From Erysipelotrichales bacterium (lineage in GTDB: Bacteria; Bacillota_I; Bacilli_A; Acholeplasmatales; WRBM01), in NCBI GenBank assembly GCA_009784525.1, contig WRBM01000002.1, forward strand, positions 1-64,000: a stretch of DNA of 64,000 nucleotides, in the 5' to 3' direction. Both the position numbers and the translations under genes were made by a program. Under the pieces are notes generated by a model that made no database searches, was not told the origin of the DNA, and worked only from the letters and a program-made list of their open reading frames with translations. This document shows positions 43,806 through 53,133 of the stretch, piece by piece (position 1 is the first letter of the stretch; each line of letters opens with the position of its first letter).

Positions 43806-45169
43806 GTTTTTATCGTTTTATTAGTCGCTAAATATTCAAGAATTACTACTGATTCCAGAATTGCTGAAAACGGAAACATATCAACTGGTTGAATTTCTTT
43901 AATTTTGTAGTTTTTCTTTAAAATCGCCAAATCTTTAGCCAATGTAGAAAGATTGCAGGAAATATAAATAATTTTCTTAGGTTTTATTTCTTCGATTAGC
44001 TTTAAAAAATGTTTTAAACCTTCCCTTGGCGGATCAACAATCAGACAATCTATCTTCCGATAATTAACGATAAGTTTTCTGACTGTAGCTTCAACATCCC
44101 CAGCAATAAACTCCATATTTGTCTGATTATTGAGTCTAGCATTACTGATAGCATTTTTTATTGCATCTTTATTGTTATCAATACCAATAACTTTTAAGCA
44201 AGAATCAGCTAAATAAGTACTTATTGTACCTACTCCGCAATAACAATCAAATACAATATCTCGTTTATTTAGTTTAGTAGCGCTCTTAACTTCTTCATAT
44301 AAAACTTTAGTTTGTTGACTGTTAAGTTGAAAGAAAGCATCCGGCAAAAGCTTAAATTGATATTTATCCAGCTTTTCAGTTATTGTTTTTTCTCCCCACA
44401 AAAGCTTTAAATTACCAGAAAAAAAGTTAAAACTATCATCTTCTTGTTTAATATCCTGATAAACAGATGATACTCCTTCTATTTTGAAAATCTCTTGAGC
44501 AAGCTTTAAGCAATCATATTGCTTATCAAGAATCAAAGTAACCTGTGCTTCACCAGTATAATAAGCAATTCGAGTAATAAGAAATTTGATAAATCCTTTT
44601 TTAGTTTTCGGATCATAAACTGGTATTTGCATTTTGTCTATTAGTTTACAGACTTCCATGTTGATTTTATTTAGACGTTGATCGTGTATCGGACAACTTT
44701 CAATTTCTACTAATTGATTGGAATTTTTCTGATATAAACCCATTTTAGTTTTCCCGGCTTTAAATCTTAATGGCAACGAAGATTTATTACGATAATTAGT
44801 TGGATTTTTCATCCCAATAACCGATCTGATTAAAACGTCTTTAGCAGTAACGTTTGCATATCTTTTTAGAGCTTCCAATAATGTTTCTCTTTTATACTGA
44901 AGACCTGCCTCATATTTAATGTGCTGATTCTGGCAACCACCACATTTATCATAATAAGCACAAAAAGGCTTTTCTCGATTTGAAGAAGCCTGGATTATTT
45001 CAATATTTTCTGCTAAAATATGATTAGGTTTTTCTTCTTTTACTTTAACAGCAATTTTTTCTTTAGGTAAAGCATTATCGACAAAAACAGCTTTTTTTCG
45101 CCAATAACCGATTCCTTCACTGTTAATCCCTAGTCTTTTGATATCTAGAATAAACTTATCTTCTGACAT
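43802..45169 (-). CDS. rlmD: 23S rRNA uracil-C5 methyltransferase, RlmD/RlmCD family
   Basis: Methylates uridines in 23S rRNA using SAM. About 455 residues: TRAM domain (5-60), iron-sulfur cysteines CAYYDKCGGCQNQH, SAM site VFDCYCGVGTIS near 300, VDPPREG, and the catalytic cysteine in IYISCN, then VDMFPFS. Gram-positive members often handle two sites (RlmCD), and a tRNA role (TrmFO-unrelated TrmA-like) cannot be excluded. The track start is a GTG; ATG 45169 has AGAGG eight bases upstream. A Fur-type palindrome stands about 85 bases upstream. Confidence 0.9.
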   Translation of the reverse strand: MSEDKFILDIKRLGINSEGIGYWRKKAVFVDNALPKEKIAVKVKEEKPNHILAENIEIIQASSNREKPFCAYYDKCGGCQNQHIKYEAGLQYKRETLLEALKRYANVTAKDVLIRSVIGMKNPTNYRNKSSLPLRFKAGKTKMGLYQKNSNQLVEIESCPIHDQRLNKINMEVCKLIDKMQIPVYDPKTKKGFIKFLITRIAYYTGEAQVTLILDKQYDCLKLAQEIFKIEGVSSVYQDIKQEDDSFNFFSGNLKLLWGEKTITEKLDKYQFKLLPDAFFQLNSQQTKVLYEEVKSATKLNKRDIVFDCYCGVGTISTYLADSCLKVIGIDNNKDAIKNAISNARLNNQTNMEFIAGDVEATVRKLIVNYRKIDCLIVDPPREGLKHFLKLIEEIKPKKIIYISCNLSTLAKDLAILKKNYKIKEIQPVDMFPFSAILESVVILEYLATNKTIKT

Positions 45170-45252
45170 AAAAATCACCTCTTTGCTTAATATCTAATAA
45201 GAACTCTATAACATTAATTTTTTTGGCATTTATCGATTTAACAAAATCTTTA

Positions 45253-45287
45253 TTATAATGATTATCAGCTTATGATAATGATCGTTA
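45253..45287. promoter_or_regulatory. Possible overlapping Fur/PerR-type operators
   Basis: TTATAATGATTATCA (45253-45267) matches the Bacillus PerR box (TTATAATnATTATAA) and Fur box (TGATAATnATTATCA) at 13 of 14 fixed positions each. TGATAATGATCGTTA (45273-45287) has a perfect Fur left half. The inverted repeat ATTATCA-GCTTA-TGATAAT joins them. On the minus strand a TATAAT sits inside the first box, so a repressor would cover the -10. Confidence 0.5.
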
Positions 45288-45453
45288 ATCACATCAAAGG
45301 GTCTATACTCACGTTTTAAAGGCTCTAGATTATTATTTAATTATCTAGATAATTTTCTCTTTAATACGCGCAATAAAATCTAGTTCCATGTCTTTAACTT
45401 TGCCGATACCCCAAGGCGCAAACTTCACAAAAAAAAGTTTTGCGATTAGCACT
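45288..45453. other. Intergenic region between rlmD and cls
   Basis: Holds the 16-base palindrome AATTATCTAGATAATT, a hairpin CGCAAAACTT/AAGTTTGCG close to the cls stop, and on the minus strand an open stretch of 27 codons (GTG start, no SD) with protein-like content that I cannot identify. It may be the tail of a lost gene. Nothing else is supported. Confidence 0.4.
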
Positions 45454-47010
45454 TTACATCAAAGGCGCAAATAATCGTAAAAAAGCAAACCAGGATCTGA
45501 CAAAAACATTTCTTTTTTTGATATTAGTAATTAATTCAGATTGCTCAAATGTAGTTTCAAAATCAGTCGCTATCGTTTTTAATGCAGTGTGTTTCCCAGC
45601 AATATAAGCCGCAACTTCATACTGTTGATAGAAACTACGAAAATCAAGATTAACTGACCCAACAACAGCGCACTCGTCATCAGAAAAAATGACTTTACTA
45701 TGCAAAAATCCTGGAGTATAGCGATAAACTTTAACGCCGCTACTAATCATACTTTTAGCATTTTCTAAAGTCAGAGAAAATACAAAGTTCTTATCTGGAG
45801 TACAAGGTATTATTATGCGAACATCAACACCACTTTGAGCCTTCTTCTTAAGCATATCAATTAAATCTCTACCAACAATGAAATAAGGCGTCATGATATA
45901 AAGTTTTTCTTTAGCATTACTGACAATATTATAATATACATCCTTGCAGATTTTTAGCTTTTGTTCAGGGCCTCCTGCATATGGAACAATAACAGAATTA
46001 CTATTTTTAACAGCCATTTCTGTTGAATAAATAAACTTGGTATAATCAACTGTCTCTTTTGAAGAATATTCCCACATTCTTAAAAAAATTAATGTTAAAC
46101 TATTGACAGCCTCACCATCAATTCGCATGCCCGCATCTTTCCATAAACCAAACTTTGTTTTGGCGTTGATATATTCATCCGCCAGATTTGCACCACATAC
46201 ATAACCAAGATTTCCATCGATGATAATTATTTTTCGGTGATTCCGATAGTTAGCAAGCACTGAATTTCTAAAAAAAGCTACTCTTTCAAAAGGAATGATT
46301 TTTATTCCTAATTTACGCAAACGACGAAGGTTAGCTGATTTAAAAATACCAAAGCTACCTAATCCATCACCAACAATCCGAATATCAACACCTTTTTCGA
46401 CCTTTTCTAGCAAGATCTCAAACACTGCATCGGCAAGTCGTCCTTCTTTTAAAATGAAAAAATCAATAAAAATAAACTTTTCAGCAGTTTTAAGTTTCGT
46501 TAAAACATCTTCATAAAAATCTTCACCAGTTTTAAAGTACTCACAGGAACTATTATAATAAGCAATATAATCAGTAGTATTTTGAATGTAGTTACAATCT
46601 TGCTTGACCCTAGCACTTAAGTTTTCAGAAATTTTAGCTTTCTCGAATATCTTAGTTCGATCATCGATTTTCTTCATTCTTAAAGAGCGCAAAGGTTTTG
46701 AGGCTAGTTCTCCGCCCATGAAATATAAGACAACGGAAAGTGGGGCTAAAGTTAATAAAAAGATTATCCAAGTAATCTTACTATCATAATTTTTATCACC
46801 GACAGCTACTCTTATAGATAAAATTATACCTGTAAAATAAAATACAGCAACAAACCAAACAAAGATTGAAAACAGAAAACGTCCTAATATAACAAGAATA
46901 ACAATATCTACTAAAAATGTTAACAATAACTTTAATGATGTTTTATATGCTTTTTTTGCTTTTGTGCCTTTTTCTGTGGCTTCTGATTTTATCTTTTCAA
47001 TCTGCGTCAT
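45454..47010 (-). CDS. cls: Cardiolipin synthase
   Basis: Joins two phosphatidylglycerols to cardiolipin and glycerol in the membrane. 518 residues: two transmembrane segments at about 27-72, a third-hydrophobic stretch near 80-100, and two phospholipase D motifs, HRKIIIIDGNLGYVCGANLADEY-type near 255 and HSKVIFSDDECAVVGSVN near 435. SD AGAGG lies ten bases before the ATG. It may use the product of the PgpA-like enzyme at 25 kb. Confidence 0.93.
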   Translation of the reverse strand: MTQIEKIKSEATEKGTKAKKAYKTSLKLLLTFLVDIVILVILGRFLFSIFVWFVAVFYFTGIILSIRVAVGDKNYDSKITWIIFLLTLAPLSVVLYFMGGELASKPLRSLRMKKIDDRTKIFEKAKISENLSARVKQDCNYIQNTTDYIAYYNSSCEYFKTGEDFYEDVLTKLKTAEKFIFIDFFILKEGRLADAVFEILLEKVEKGVDIRIVGDGLGSFGIFKSANLRRLRKLGIKIIPFERVAFFRNSVLANYRNHRKIIIIDGNLGYVCGANLADEYINAKTKFGLWKDAGMRIDGEAVNSLTLIFLRMWEYSSKETVDYTKFIYSTEMAVKNSNSVIVPYAGGPEQKLKICKDVYYNIVSNAKEKLYIMTPYFIVGRDLIDMLKKKAQSGVDVRIIIPCTPDKNFVFSLTLENAKSMISSGVKVYRYTPGFLHSKVIFSDDECAVVGSVNLDFRSFYQQYEVAAYIAGKHTALKTIATDFETTFEQSELITNIKKRNVFVRSWFAFLRLFAPLM

Positions 47011-47069
47011 TTTATTTTAACCTCTTGTTTGATAAATATTATACTATAAATTGACAATCTTTTCTCCTC

Positions 47070-47104
47070 TAAAAAGAAAAGATCTCTCACTTTTGAGAGA
47101 TCTT
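47070..47104 (-). terminator. Terminator of the aldh-queG-trmL operon
   Basis: AAGATCTCTC and GAGAGATCTT make a ten-pair stem with a six-base loop, followed by TTCTTTTT on the minus strand, just after the 40-codon ORF. Confidence 0.85.
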
Positions 47105-47107
47105 ACA

Positions 47108-47230
47108 TTATTCTATTTCTTTATCTTTATCTACTGCATATATATCAACACAATAGTCATGTAGCGAATCTAATTCTTCTTCTGTAAGCACAAACCTTGT
47201 TAACGTTTTATCTGATTGCCTAAAAATCAA
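47108..47230 (-). CDS. Small protein of 40 residues, unknown function
   Basis: Too short for the ORF track. A TTG start has AAGGA eight bases upstream, and the frame runs to a TAA four bases before a strong terminator. The product is acidic (FVLTEEELDSLHDY and KDKEIE near its end) with no membrane segment. It overlaps the end of the 60-residue gene by 11 bases, which fits translational coupling. The SD, overlap and terminator spacing argue that it is real. No family is recognised. Confidence 0.55.
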   Translation of the reverse strand: MIFRQSDKTLTRFVLTEEELDSLHDYCVDIYAVDKDKEIE

Positions 47231-47402
47231 AATCATCATCCTTTATATTTTTTTTGTCGATAAAGATTTGATTTCCGGTTAGAGGATCAGTATAAAAGGG
47301 AATAAAATCTGCCGCAAATTCCTCGTCAAATTCCTGATTCTTATTTATACTTCGATTAGATTTCCATTCTACTTTCTTTTTTTCCGGATTATTTTTAATC
47401 AT
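47220..47402 (-). CDS. Small hydrophilic protein of 60 residues, unknown function
   Basis: The track start (47450) is poor; ATG 47402 has AGGTGA seven bases upstream. The protein begins with a lysine-rich stretch and has FIPFYTDPLTGNQIFIDKK followed by an acidic DDDFDF end. No domain recognised. It lies 60 bases after trmL and overlaps the following 40-residue ORF. Confidence 0.6.
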   Translation of the reverse strand: MIKNNPEKKKVEWKSNRSINKNQEFDEEFAADFIPFYTDPLTGNQIFIDKKNIKDDDFDF

Positions 47403-47462
47403 TCGACAATCACCTACTGTTAATATATTGCCCAATCCAAAAAATGTCATCCAAAAATTTAA

Positions 47463-47978
47463 TTATTTCAAAATATTTTCACCCTTATACGCTTCTAGGT
47501 CAGAAAACAACAATCCTGGGTAATCTAACTGCCTTAAAACTTCATAGACCGCTATCGCTACACAGTTACTCAAATTTAAGGTCCGAATCTTCTCACTCAT
47601 CGGAATTCTAAAACAATATTCAAGATGTGAGCGCAACAACAAGTTAGGTAAACCTTTGGATTCATTGCCAAAAACCAAATAAATATCGTCTCTGACTTCT
47701 TTAAAATCAAAACCTGATAAAGGCTTCTGACCATATCTTGTTAAATAAAAAAAGCGACCTTTCCGTTTCATAAAAAATTCTTCCAAGTTTTCATAAACAT
47801 GAAATTTAAGATCATCTAAATAATCCAGACCTGCTCTTCTAAGACTTTTTTCATCAATATCAAAACCCAAAGGTTTTATTAGATGTAATAAAACATTAGT
47901 CCCAACACAAGTACGCATAATATTACCAGTATTCTGAGGAATCTCTGGCGCAAATAAAACCACGTTAATTCTAGCCAT
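47463..47978 (-). CDS. trmL: tRNA (cytidine/uridine-34-2'-O)-methyltransferase
   Basis: SPOUT-family enzyme that 2'-O-methylates the wobble base of some leucine tRNAs. About 171 residues. ARINVVLFAPEIPQNTGNIMR opens the fold, and VFGNESKGLP with LNLSNCVAIAVYE forms the SAM-binding knot. The ATG at 47978 has AAGGAA eight bases upstream; the longer track start lies in queG. It overlaps queG by eight bases. Confidence 0.92.
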   Translation of the reverse strand: MARINVVLFAPEIPQNTGNIMRTCVGTNVLLHLIKPLGFDIDEKSLRRAGLDYLDDLKFHVYENLEEFFMKRKGRFFYLTRYGQKPLSGFDFKEVRDDIYLVFGNESKGLPNLLLRSHLEYCFRIPMSEKIRTLNLSNCVAIAVYEVLRQLDYPGLLFSDLEAYKGENILK

Positions 47979-48858
47979 TTTCAATTTCCTTTTCATGATC
48001 AAGATAAAGACTTCTTAAGCTTTCCTTATTTAAAATTAAATCTTTATATTTTCGTAATTTCAAATAATCTTTTTTGTATAATAAACGTAATATAATATTC
48101 TTGGCAATAACCTCAGGATTCAGATAATGATAAGTATAATCTTTATACATCTCTTTAAATTCATTTTTGCTCAAACTTAAAAGTTCTTTTAAGTTAAAGC
48201 TATCACCACTATCTATAAATATATCACTGAATTTTAGTCTAGCATTATAAGGACAAACAGTTTGACACAAATCACAACCAAGAATAATATCATCACTAAA
48301 ATTTTCAGAACTTCCGATAATATTTTTTTGGGTAATAAAGCTTTTACATTTTTCTTTCTGATAAGTTGGCGTTAAAGCTTTAGTGGGACAAGCACTTTCA
48401 CACTTCCTGCAAGAACTACAACTAAAATTTTTAAAAGGTTGGTCATAATTATTGAATTCTTCAGATAGTGCACTAATACCAAGAAAGAAAAAACTACCGT
48501 ACTCGGGATTAATCAATAATTGATTATGACCAATAAAACCAAAGCCAGCTAGATATCCGGCTAGTTTTTCATTAAAAGGCGAATTATCTACATAAAATAC
48601 GCCTTTATTTTCCATTTCTACACTTTTAAATAGTTCAGTCATAACTTGATGGTAATCTTTGCCTTGAGCAAAAAGTGCCGGTTGAAAACCAGTTGTATGT
48701 TTCTGATTTCGATAATAGTTCTTACCAACAACAATCAAACTTTTATATTTTGCATCTGCAAATCCAAGTTTCTCCTGATAAGTTTGATAAGATATAATGC
48801 CGACTAAATCAAATTTCTTTAAGAATTTCGCCTTGACAATACTATAATCAAGCTTCAT
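47971..48858 (-). CDS. queG: Epoxyqueuosine reductase
   Basis: Last step of queuosine synthesis: reduces epoxyqueuosine to queuosine in tRNA with a cobalamin and two 4Fe-4S clusters. About 295 residues; cluster cysteines are CSSCRKCESACP and CDLCQTVCPYN. It is shorter than Bacillus QueG (386) because the C-terminal HEAT-like part is missing. It overlaps the flavin reductase gene by 11 bases. Its neighbour trmL also modifies position 34 of tRNA. Confidence 0.93.
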   Translation of the reverse strand: MKLDYSIVKAKFLKKFDLVGIISYQTYQEKLGFADAKYKSLIVVGKNYYRNQKHTTGFQPALFAQGKDYHQVMTELFKSVEMENKGVFYVDNSPFNEKLAGYLAGFGFIGHNQLLINPEYGSFFFLGISALSEEFNNYDQPFKNFSCSSCRKCESACPTKALTPTYQKEKCKSFITQKNIIGSSENFSDDIILGCDLCQTVCPYNARLKFSDIFIDSGDSFNLKELLSLSKNEFKEMYKDYTYHYLNPEVIAKNIILRLLYKKDYLKLRKYKDLILNKESLRSLYLDHEKEIENG

Positions 48859-49345
48859 AAACCGCAACAATCTTACCGATATAACGTTTATGATAATCCT
48901 TATCCGGATAATTTTTTAAAACTTTCCGTTCAATAAACAGTTCTTCCTTAAAATAATCTGCATAAATCTTTTGCGCAACAACCACTAACTTAGCTTGTTT
49001 GAATGTAATAGCATCTTCAATTTCTATTGGTAATAAGGCCGTCTCTTTTATTTTATCGCCATCACGACCACTTTTTCTACCTAACAGACTAAGGGCATCT
49101 TTAAAATCGCCATCAAAAAAACTCAAGGAGAAATACTCATCTTCTTCGTTAAATTCAAAAGTAAAGCGTTGTGGTCTGACATAAACCTCAACAATCGGCT
49201 CATTCCATAAATGACCAATCGTGCCCCAACTAACAGTCATAGTATTAAATTTTTTATCTTTTTTACGTGCCGTCAAAAGTCCATAATCATCTCTAAATAA
49301 TTTAATAGGATTTAAGATAACTTCATTTAATGTTTTTTTAATCAT
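48848..49345 (-). CDS. Flavin reductase-like FMN-binding protein
   Basis: 165 residues of the flavin reductase/DIM6 split-barrel type. TARKKDKKFNTMTVSWGTIG near residue 30 binds FMN, and VYVRPQRFTFEF plus FSLSFF form the barrel. Electron partner unknown; it might supply electrons to the neighbouring QueG, which is only inference from the operon. SD GGGG is close to the ATG. Confidence 0.85.
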   Translation of the reverse strand: MIKKTLNEVILNPIKLFRDDYGLLTARKKDKKFNTMTVSWGTIGHLWNEPIVEVYVRPQRFTFEFNEEDEYFSLSFFDGDFKDALSLLGRKSGRDGDKIKETALLPIEIEDAITFKQAKLVVVAQKIYADYFKEELFIERKVLKNYPDKDYHKRYIGKIVAVYEA

Positions 49346-49350
49346 ATTAT

Positions 49351-50700
49351 TTACCCCAAATTTCTTCTATAGTCTTTCATTTTTCCTTTATAAGGCGGAA
49401 ACCGCAAATTATCATGTTTATACAATTTTTTATTAAAAATATGTTTAGCTGTTGAAAAGTTCACAAAACTATTAAAACCTCTTAAATGTTTATTATTAAT
49501 ACCTGCCAAAGGCAATTTATCATCAATAAAAGGCAAAACAGTTTCATTAATAGCGATATTATCAGTTTTTAATTGATCGGTTACTAAAGCAATATTCTTT
49601 TTATTTAAAGAAAAATAATAAGTAACTAATGGCTTTTCTTTGGCATTAACAAACTGAATCGCATCTTCAATTGTTTCATATTCAAAGATTGGCAAAATTG
49701 GCCCTAAAACATCTTCCTTTAAAATTAGATTCTGATTGACATTTTCCATAATTGTTGGTTCAATCTTAGCATAATAACTATGATATTTTCCGCCATGTAA
49801 GATTTTTCCTTCGTAAAGAATTTTTACTAAACGATTGAATTGTTTTTCATTGGCGATTTTTGGATAATGCTCATCATTTAAAGGATCAGGATAAAATTGG
49901 TTAATATACTTCTTTAGGCTCTTAATAATCTCAAAACGATTATATTTATTGACTAAAAGATAATCAATTGTAAAATTGCTTTGACCAGCATTAAGTGTCT
50001 TAGCCCAGATAATTTTCTGGCAAGCTTTTTCAATATCGCATAGTTTATCAATAATGCAAGGCGTTTTTACTGAAAATTCAGTAAGTTTTGGCGTAGTAAG
50101 GTTCACAGGACTTTTTAATAAAGGCAAAGCTATCTCCTGGCTACCAGCATAATAAATATGGTCAAAGGTAAACGCCGCAAGCTCTGAAAGATTTGTATCT
50201 TCTGAGGCAATATAAATAAAATTATCAATAAAGGTTTCATTAAGAATTGCCCGGATAACTTTATTAGTATTAGTCGCATTACTGTTAAGTTTTAGAAAAA
50301 TAACATTACCTGCCGCAAGACTGCTTATCAATGGCGAAAAAGTATTTAAACAAAAATGAGTAGTATAGTTGACGATTAAGCTAATACCACAAGATTCATA
50401 AATGCTATAACTTTTGGCCGGATAATTAAAACGTCTCCCTTTATTCTTTGTGGGTTTCATCCAACCTTTAACTTTTCGAATAAAATATTTTAGTTCCCGA
50501 TAAATATAACTTAATTCCGTCAGATATGCTTCCTCAGCGGAAAGACTTAAATCAGCACTCAAAGCATTTAAAAGTTCTAATTCATTTTTTTGAATCGAAT
50601 TTAATAACCTTGTTAAGTTTTTAGTTCTGAAGTTTCGGGGTTTAGTTTGATTACTGTGATAAAAATCTTTCAGATTATCGATTGCAAGATTTAGCTTCAT
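49351..50700 (-). CDS. Aldehyde dehydrogenase-like protein lacking the catalytic cysteine
   Basis: 449 residues with the class-3 ALDH layout. Where active enzymes have NxGQxC, this has NAGQSNF, so the cysteine is replaced by asparagine. The glutamate region (ELGGKSP in the family) reads TEFSVKTP, and the loop PFGGxxxSGxG near the end reads LPLAGINNKHLRGF. The NAD loop GSTxxG is GSQEIA. It therefore should not oxidise aldehydes by the usual thiohemiacetal route, though it may bind ligand or act as a scaffold. First gene of a run through flavin reductase, queG and trmL; AGAGGTG lies about 11 bases before the ATG. Confidence 0.8.
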   Translation of the reverse strand: MKLNLAIDNLKDFYHSNQTKPRNFRTKNLTRLLNSIQKNELELLNALSADLSLSAEEAYLTELSYIYRELKYFIRKVKGWMKPTKNKGRRFNYPAKSYSIYESCGISLIVNYTTHFCLNTFSPLISSLAAGNVIFLKLNSNATNTNKVIRAILNETFIDNFIYIASEDTNLSELAAFTFDHIYYAGSQEIALPLLKSPVNLTTPKLTEFSVKTPCIIDKLCDIEKACQKIIWAKTLNAGQSNFTIDYLLVNKYNRFEIIKSLKKYINQFYPDPLNDEHYPKIANEKQFNRLVKILYEGKILHGGKYHSYYAKIEPTIMENVNQNLILKEDVLGPILPIFEYETIEDAIQFVNAKEKPLVTYYFSLNKKNIALVTDQLKTDNIAINETVLPFIDDKLPLAGINNKHLRGFNSFVNFSTAKHIFNKKLYKHDNLRFPPYKGKMKDYRRNLG

Positions 50701-50749
50701 TACCCGACTTCACCTCTTTCATTTATATATCTATTATACTACTTTTTTC

Positions 50750-53074
50750 CTAAAACTTGGCAAAAAACTCTTCTAATACAAGCTTTAACTCTGAATTACG
50801 ATTAATTATTTTTAGTTTCCGCCAATTCTTTGGATAACAGTCATAGTATTTCTTTTCCGCAAAACGGTCATCAATTAATAAAGCAAAACCATAATCTGTT
50901 TCACTTCGGATAACTCTACCAGCAGCCTGAACTACTTTATTGATACCTGGATAAAGATAAGCGTAATCAAAACCATCTTTTTTACTTTCATCAAAATAAG
51001 TTTTAATCAAGTCATTGCGATAACTAATCTGAGGCATACCAACACCTACAATAATAACGCCGCTTAAAGTATCTCCACTATAATCTACGCCTTCTGAGAA
51101 AAGTCCTCCCATCACAAAAAAACCAATTTTTGGTTTTTCTAAATTCTTAAATCTTTCTAATGTTTCATTAAACTCAAAGCTTGTCATTTTATTGGTCTGT
51201 ATAATCAAATCATAATTATCTGAATTAAATAAAGCTGCCGCTTGATTTAAATACTCATATGATGGGAAAAAAGCGATATAATTGCCTGGTTTAACTGAGA
51301 TTGCGGTCTTAATAATTTCGATTAGCTCAGCCATATTCTTTTTGCGATCACGATATCTGGTAGATAAATTACGATAATTAATAATCTCAAAATTTTCTGG
51401 CGGAAACGGACTTTCAATAACAATGCTTTCGCCAACTTTTTCACTGATAACATTTTGATAGTAATCTAAAGGTGCCAAAGTAGCGCTAAAAAAGATTGCG
51501 CTCTGGCAAAAATTTTCTACTGTTTGGCGAATAAATCCTGAAGAATCAAGACAAACTATCGAAAATAATAAATCACCAGTTTCTGTTTTTTCCACTAAAT
51601 AAATAAAACGTTCACTATAAAATTCACTTATCCTATAGAAATTATAGAACAAAAAATAAGATTCTAAAATCTGCTTTGTTGAGTCATCTGGTTTATTTTT
51701 AAAAAGAATTCTTTCGGCGTTTTCCAAGACTTGTTTAATTTGAATCATCAATCCAAAATCAAGATCTTCAAAACTAATAACTTTATCTAAACTTTGAAAT
51801 TCATTAGTCAGATAATCAGTTAGTTTCTTAAGATTTTTTCTTAATTCCCTTTCTTTTCTTTTAACCTTAATTCGAAAGTTTTTCACATCAGTTAACAAAA
51901 AACTAGCGCTATACATATCTTTACTGCGCGAAACTAAATTATGTGCCTCATCAACTAATAAAACTGGTCGATAATTACTTTCTTCGAAATAACGAGCCAG
52001 ATGGGTACGCGGACAAAAAGCATAGTTATAATCACCAATAATTACATCAACATGATTACTAATATCCAAGGTATATTCAAATGGGCAAACCTGATGTTTT
52101 TGAGCATAATCAATAATTACCTCTGGTTCAAAAATGGTAACTTCACTATATATATCAATCAATGCATAATAAATACGATCAAAATATCCTAGTGAAAAAG
52201 GACATTTCTCGCAGTCCTTCTCCTCTTGAAAGCAAATTTTATCTTTACTAGTAATAAATATTGATTTAAGATTAAGTCCATTTTCATAAAAGCGTCTTAA
52301 TGTTTTAAGTGCCGTTTCTTTTAAAGAAGATTTAGCAGTCAGATAAAATATTTTATCATTTTCTGTTTTAATAGTTTTAATTGCCGGAAAAAGTGTACCT
52401 GATGTTTTACCAATACCAGTAGGGGCATTTGCATAAAGCATCTCGCCTTGTAAAATTGCATCATAAACATAGGTCATTAGTTCTCTCTGACCTTGACGAT
52501 ATTCTAAATAAGGAAACGCAAAATCTTTAACAGAAGTTAACTTTTCTAGCTGATAGCGAGCAAATATCCGATAAAATTCTAAAAATTTTTCAATCGATGT
52601 TTCGAAAAATTTTTTTAAATCTTCAAAAGTTTCTTCATAATAAAAATGTCTGATTTTTCTGGTTTCGACTTCAATATAAGTAATTCTTAACATAATATTA
52701 GGAATATTCTCTTTTAGCAAATACATATAGCCATATAACTTAGCTTGCGCTAAATGTCCGATTTTTATAATATCATCTAACTCATCAACATTTTGTCTAG
52801 TCGATTTGATTTCATCAATAATCAAATTATTATTTTCATTTATTAAACCATCAATGCGACCACTAATCTCAAAATCAAAACTTTCAATTTGATAGTTAGT
52901 AGAAATATAATATTCCTTTAAACTATCCGCTCCATATTTACCTTGAAAGAACTGATGGATAATCAGTCCTTCTTGTTTCAGAATCGGAGAATAAGTATTA
53001 TCAACTAAATTTCCGCTTCGATATATTAAATTTACTAAGTCACCGACTCCGATTTTAATTTTATTCATTTGCAT
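50750..53074 (-). CDS. XPD/DinG-like helicase fused to a PD-(D/E)xK nuclease
   Basis: 774 residues. N-terminal 165 residues look like a RecB/Cas4-type nuclease: ISGRIDGLINENNNLIIDEIKST shows the D...ExK motif, with a tyrosine-rich helix after it. The helicase then has NAPTGIGKTSGTLFPA (Walker A), LLVDEAHNLV (DEAH), a cysteine group CFQEEKDCEKCPFSLG with a later VCPFEYTL for a 4Fe-4S cluster, and QAAGRVIRSETDYG (motif VI). Likely unwinds and cuts damaged or branched DNA. The family is known in Firmicutes but its role is unclear. The first ATG is chosen, with AGGAA about ten bases upstream. Confidence 0.85.
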   Translation of the reverse strand: MQMNKIKIGVGDLVNLIYRSGNLVDNTYSPILKQEGLIIHQFFQGKYGADSLKEYYISTNYQIESFDFEISGRIDGLINENNNLIIDEIKSTRQNVDELDDIIKIGHLAQAKLYGYMYLLKENIPNIMLRITYIEVETRKIRHFYYEETFEDLKKFFETSIEKFLEFYRIFARYQLEKLTSVKDFAFPYLEYRQGQRELMTYVYDAILQGEMLYANAPTGIGKTSGTLFPAIKTIKTENDKIFYLTAKSSLKETALKTLRRFYENGLNLKSIFITSKDKICFQEEKDCEKCPFSLGYFDRIYYALIDIYSEVTIFEPEVIIDYAQKHQVCPFEYTLDISNHVDVIIGDYNYAFCPRTHLARYFEESNYRPVLLVDEAHNLVSRSKDMYSASFLLTDVKNFRIKVKRKERELRKNLKKLTDYLTNEFQSLDKVISFEDLDFGLMIQIKQVLENAERILFKNKPDDSTKQILESYFLFYNFYRISEFYSERFIYLVEKTETGDLLFSIVCLDSSGFIRQTVENFCQSAIFFSATLAPLDYYQNVISEKVGESIVIESPFPPENFEIINYRNLSTRYRDRKKNMAELIEIIKTAISVKPGNYIAFFPSYEYLNQAAALFNSDNYDLIIQTNKMTSFEFNETLERFKNLEKPKIGFFVMGGLFSEGVDYSGDTLSGVIIVGVGMPQISYRNDLIKTYFDESKKDGFDYAYLYPGINKVVQAAGRVIRSETDYGFALLIDDRFAEKKYYDCYPKNWRKLKIINRNSELKLVLEEFFAKF

Positions 53075-53133
53075 ATAGACCGCTTCCTGTAATAATAACC
53101 AACTACTATTATACTACAGAAACAAACAAAATT

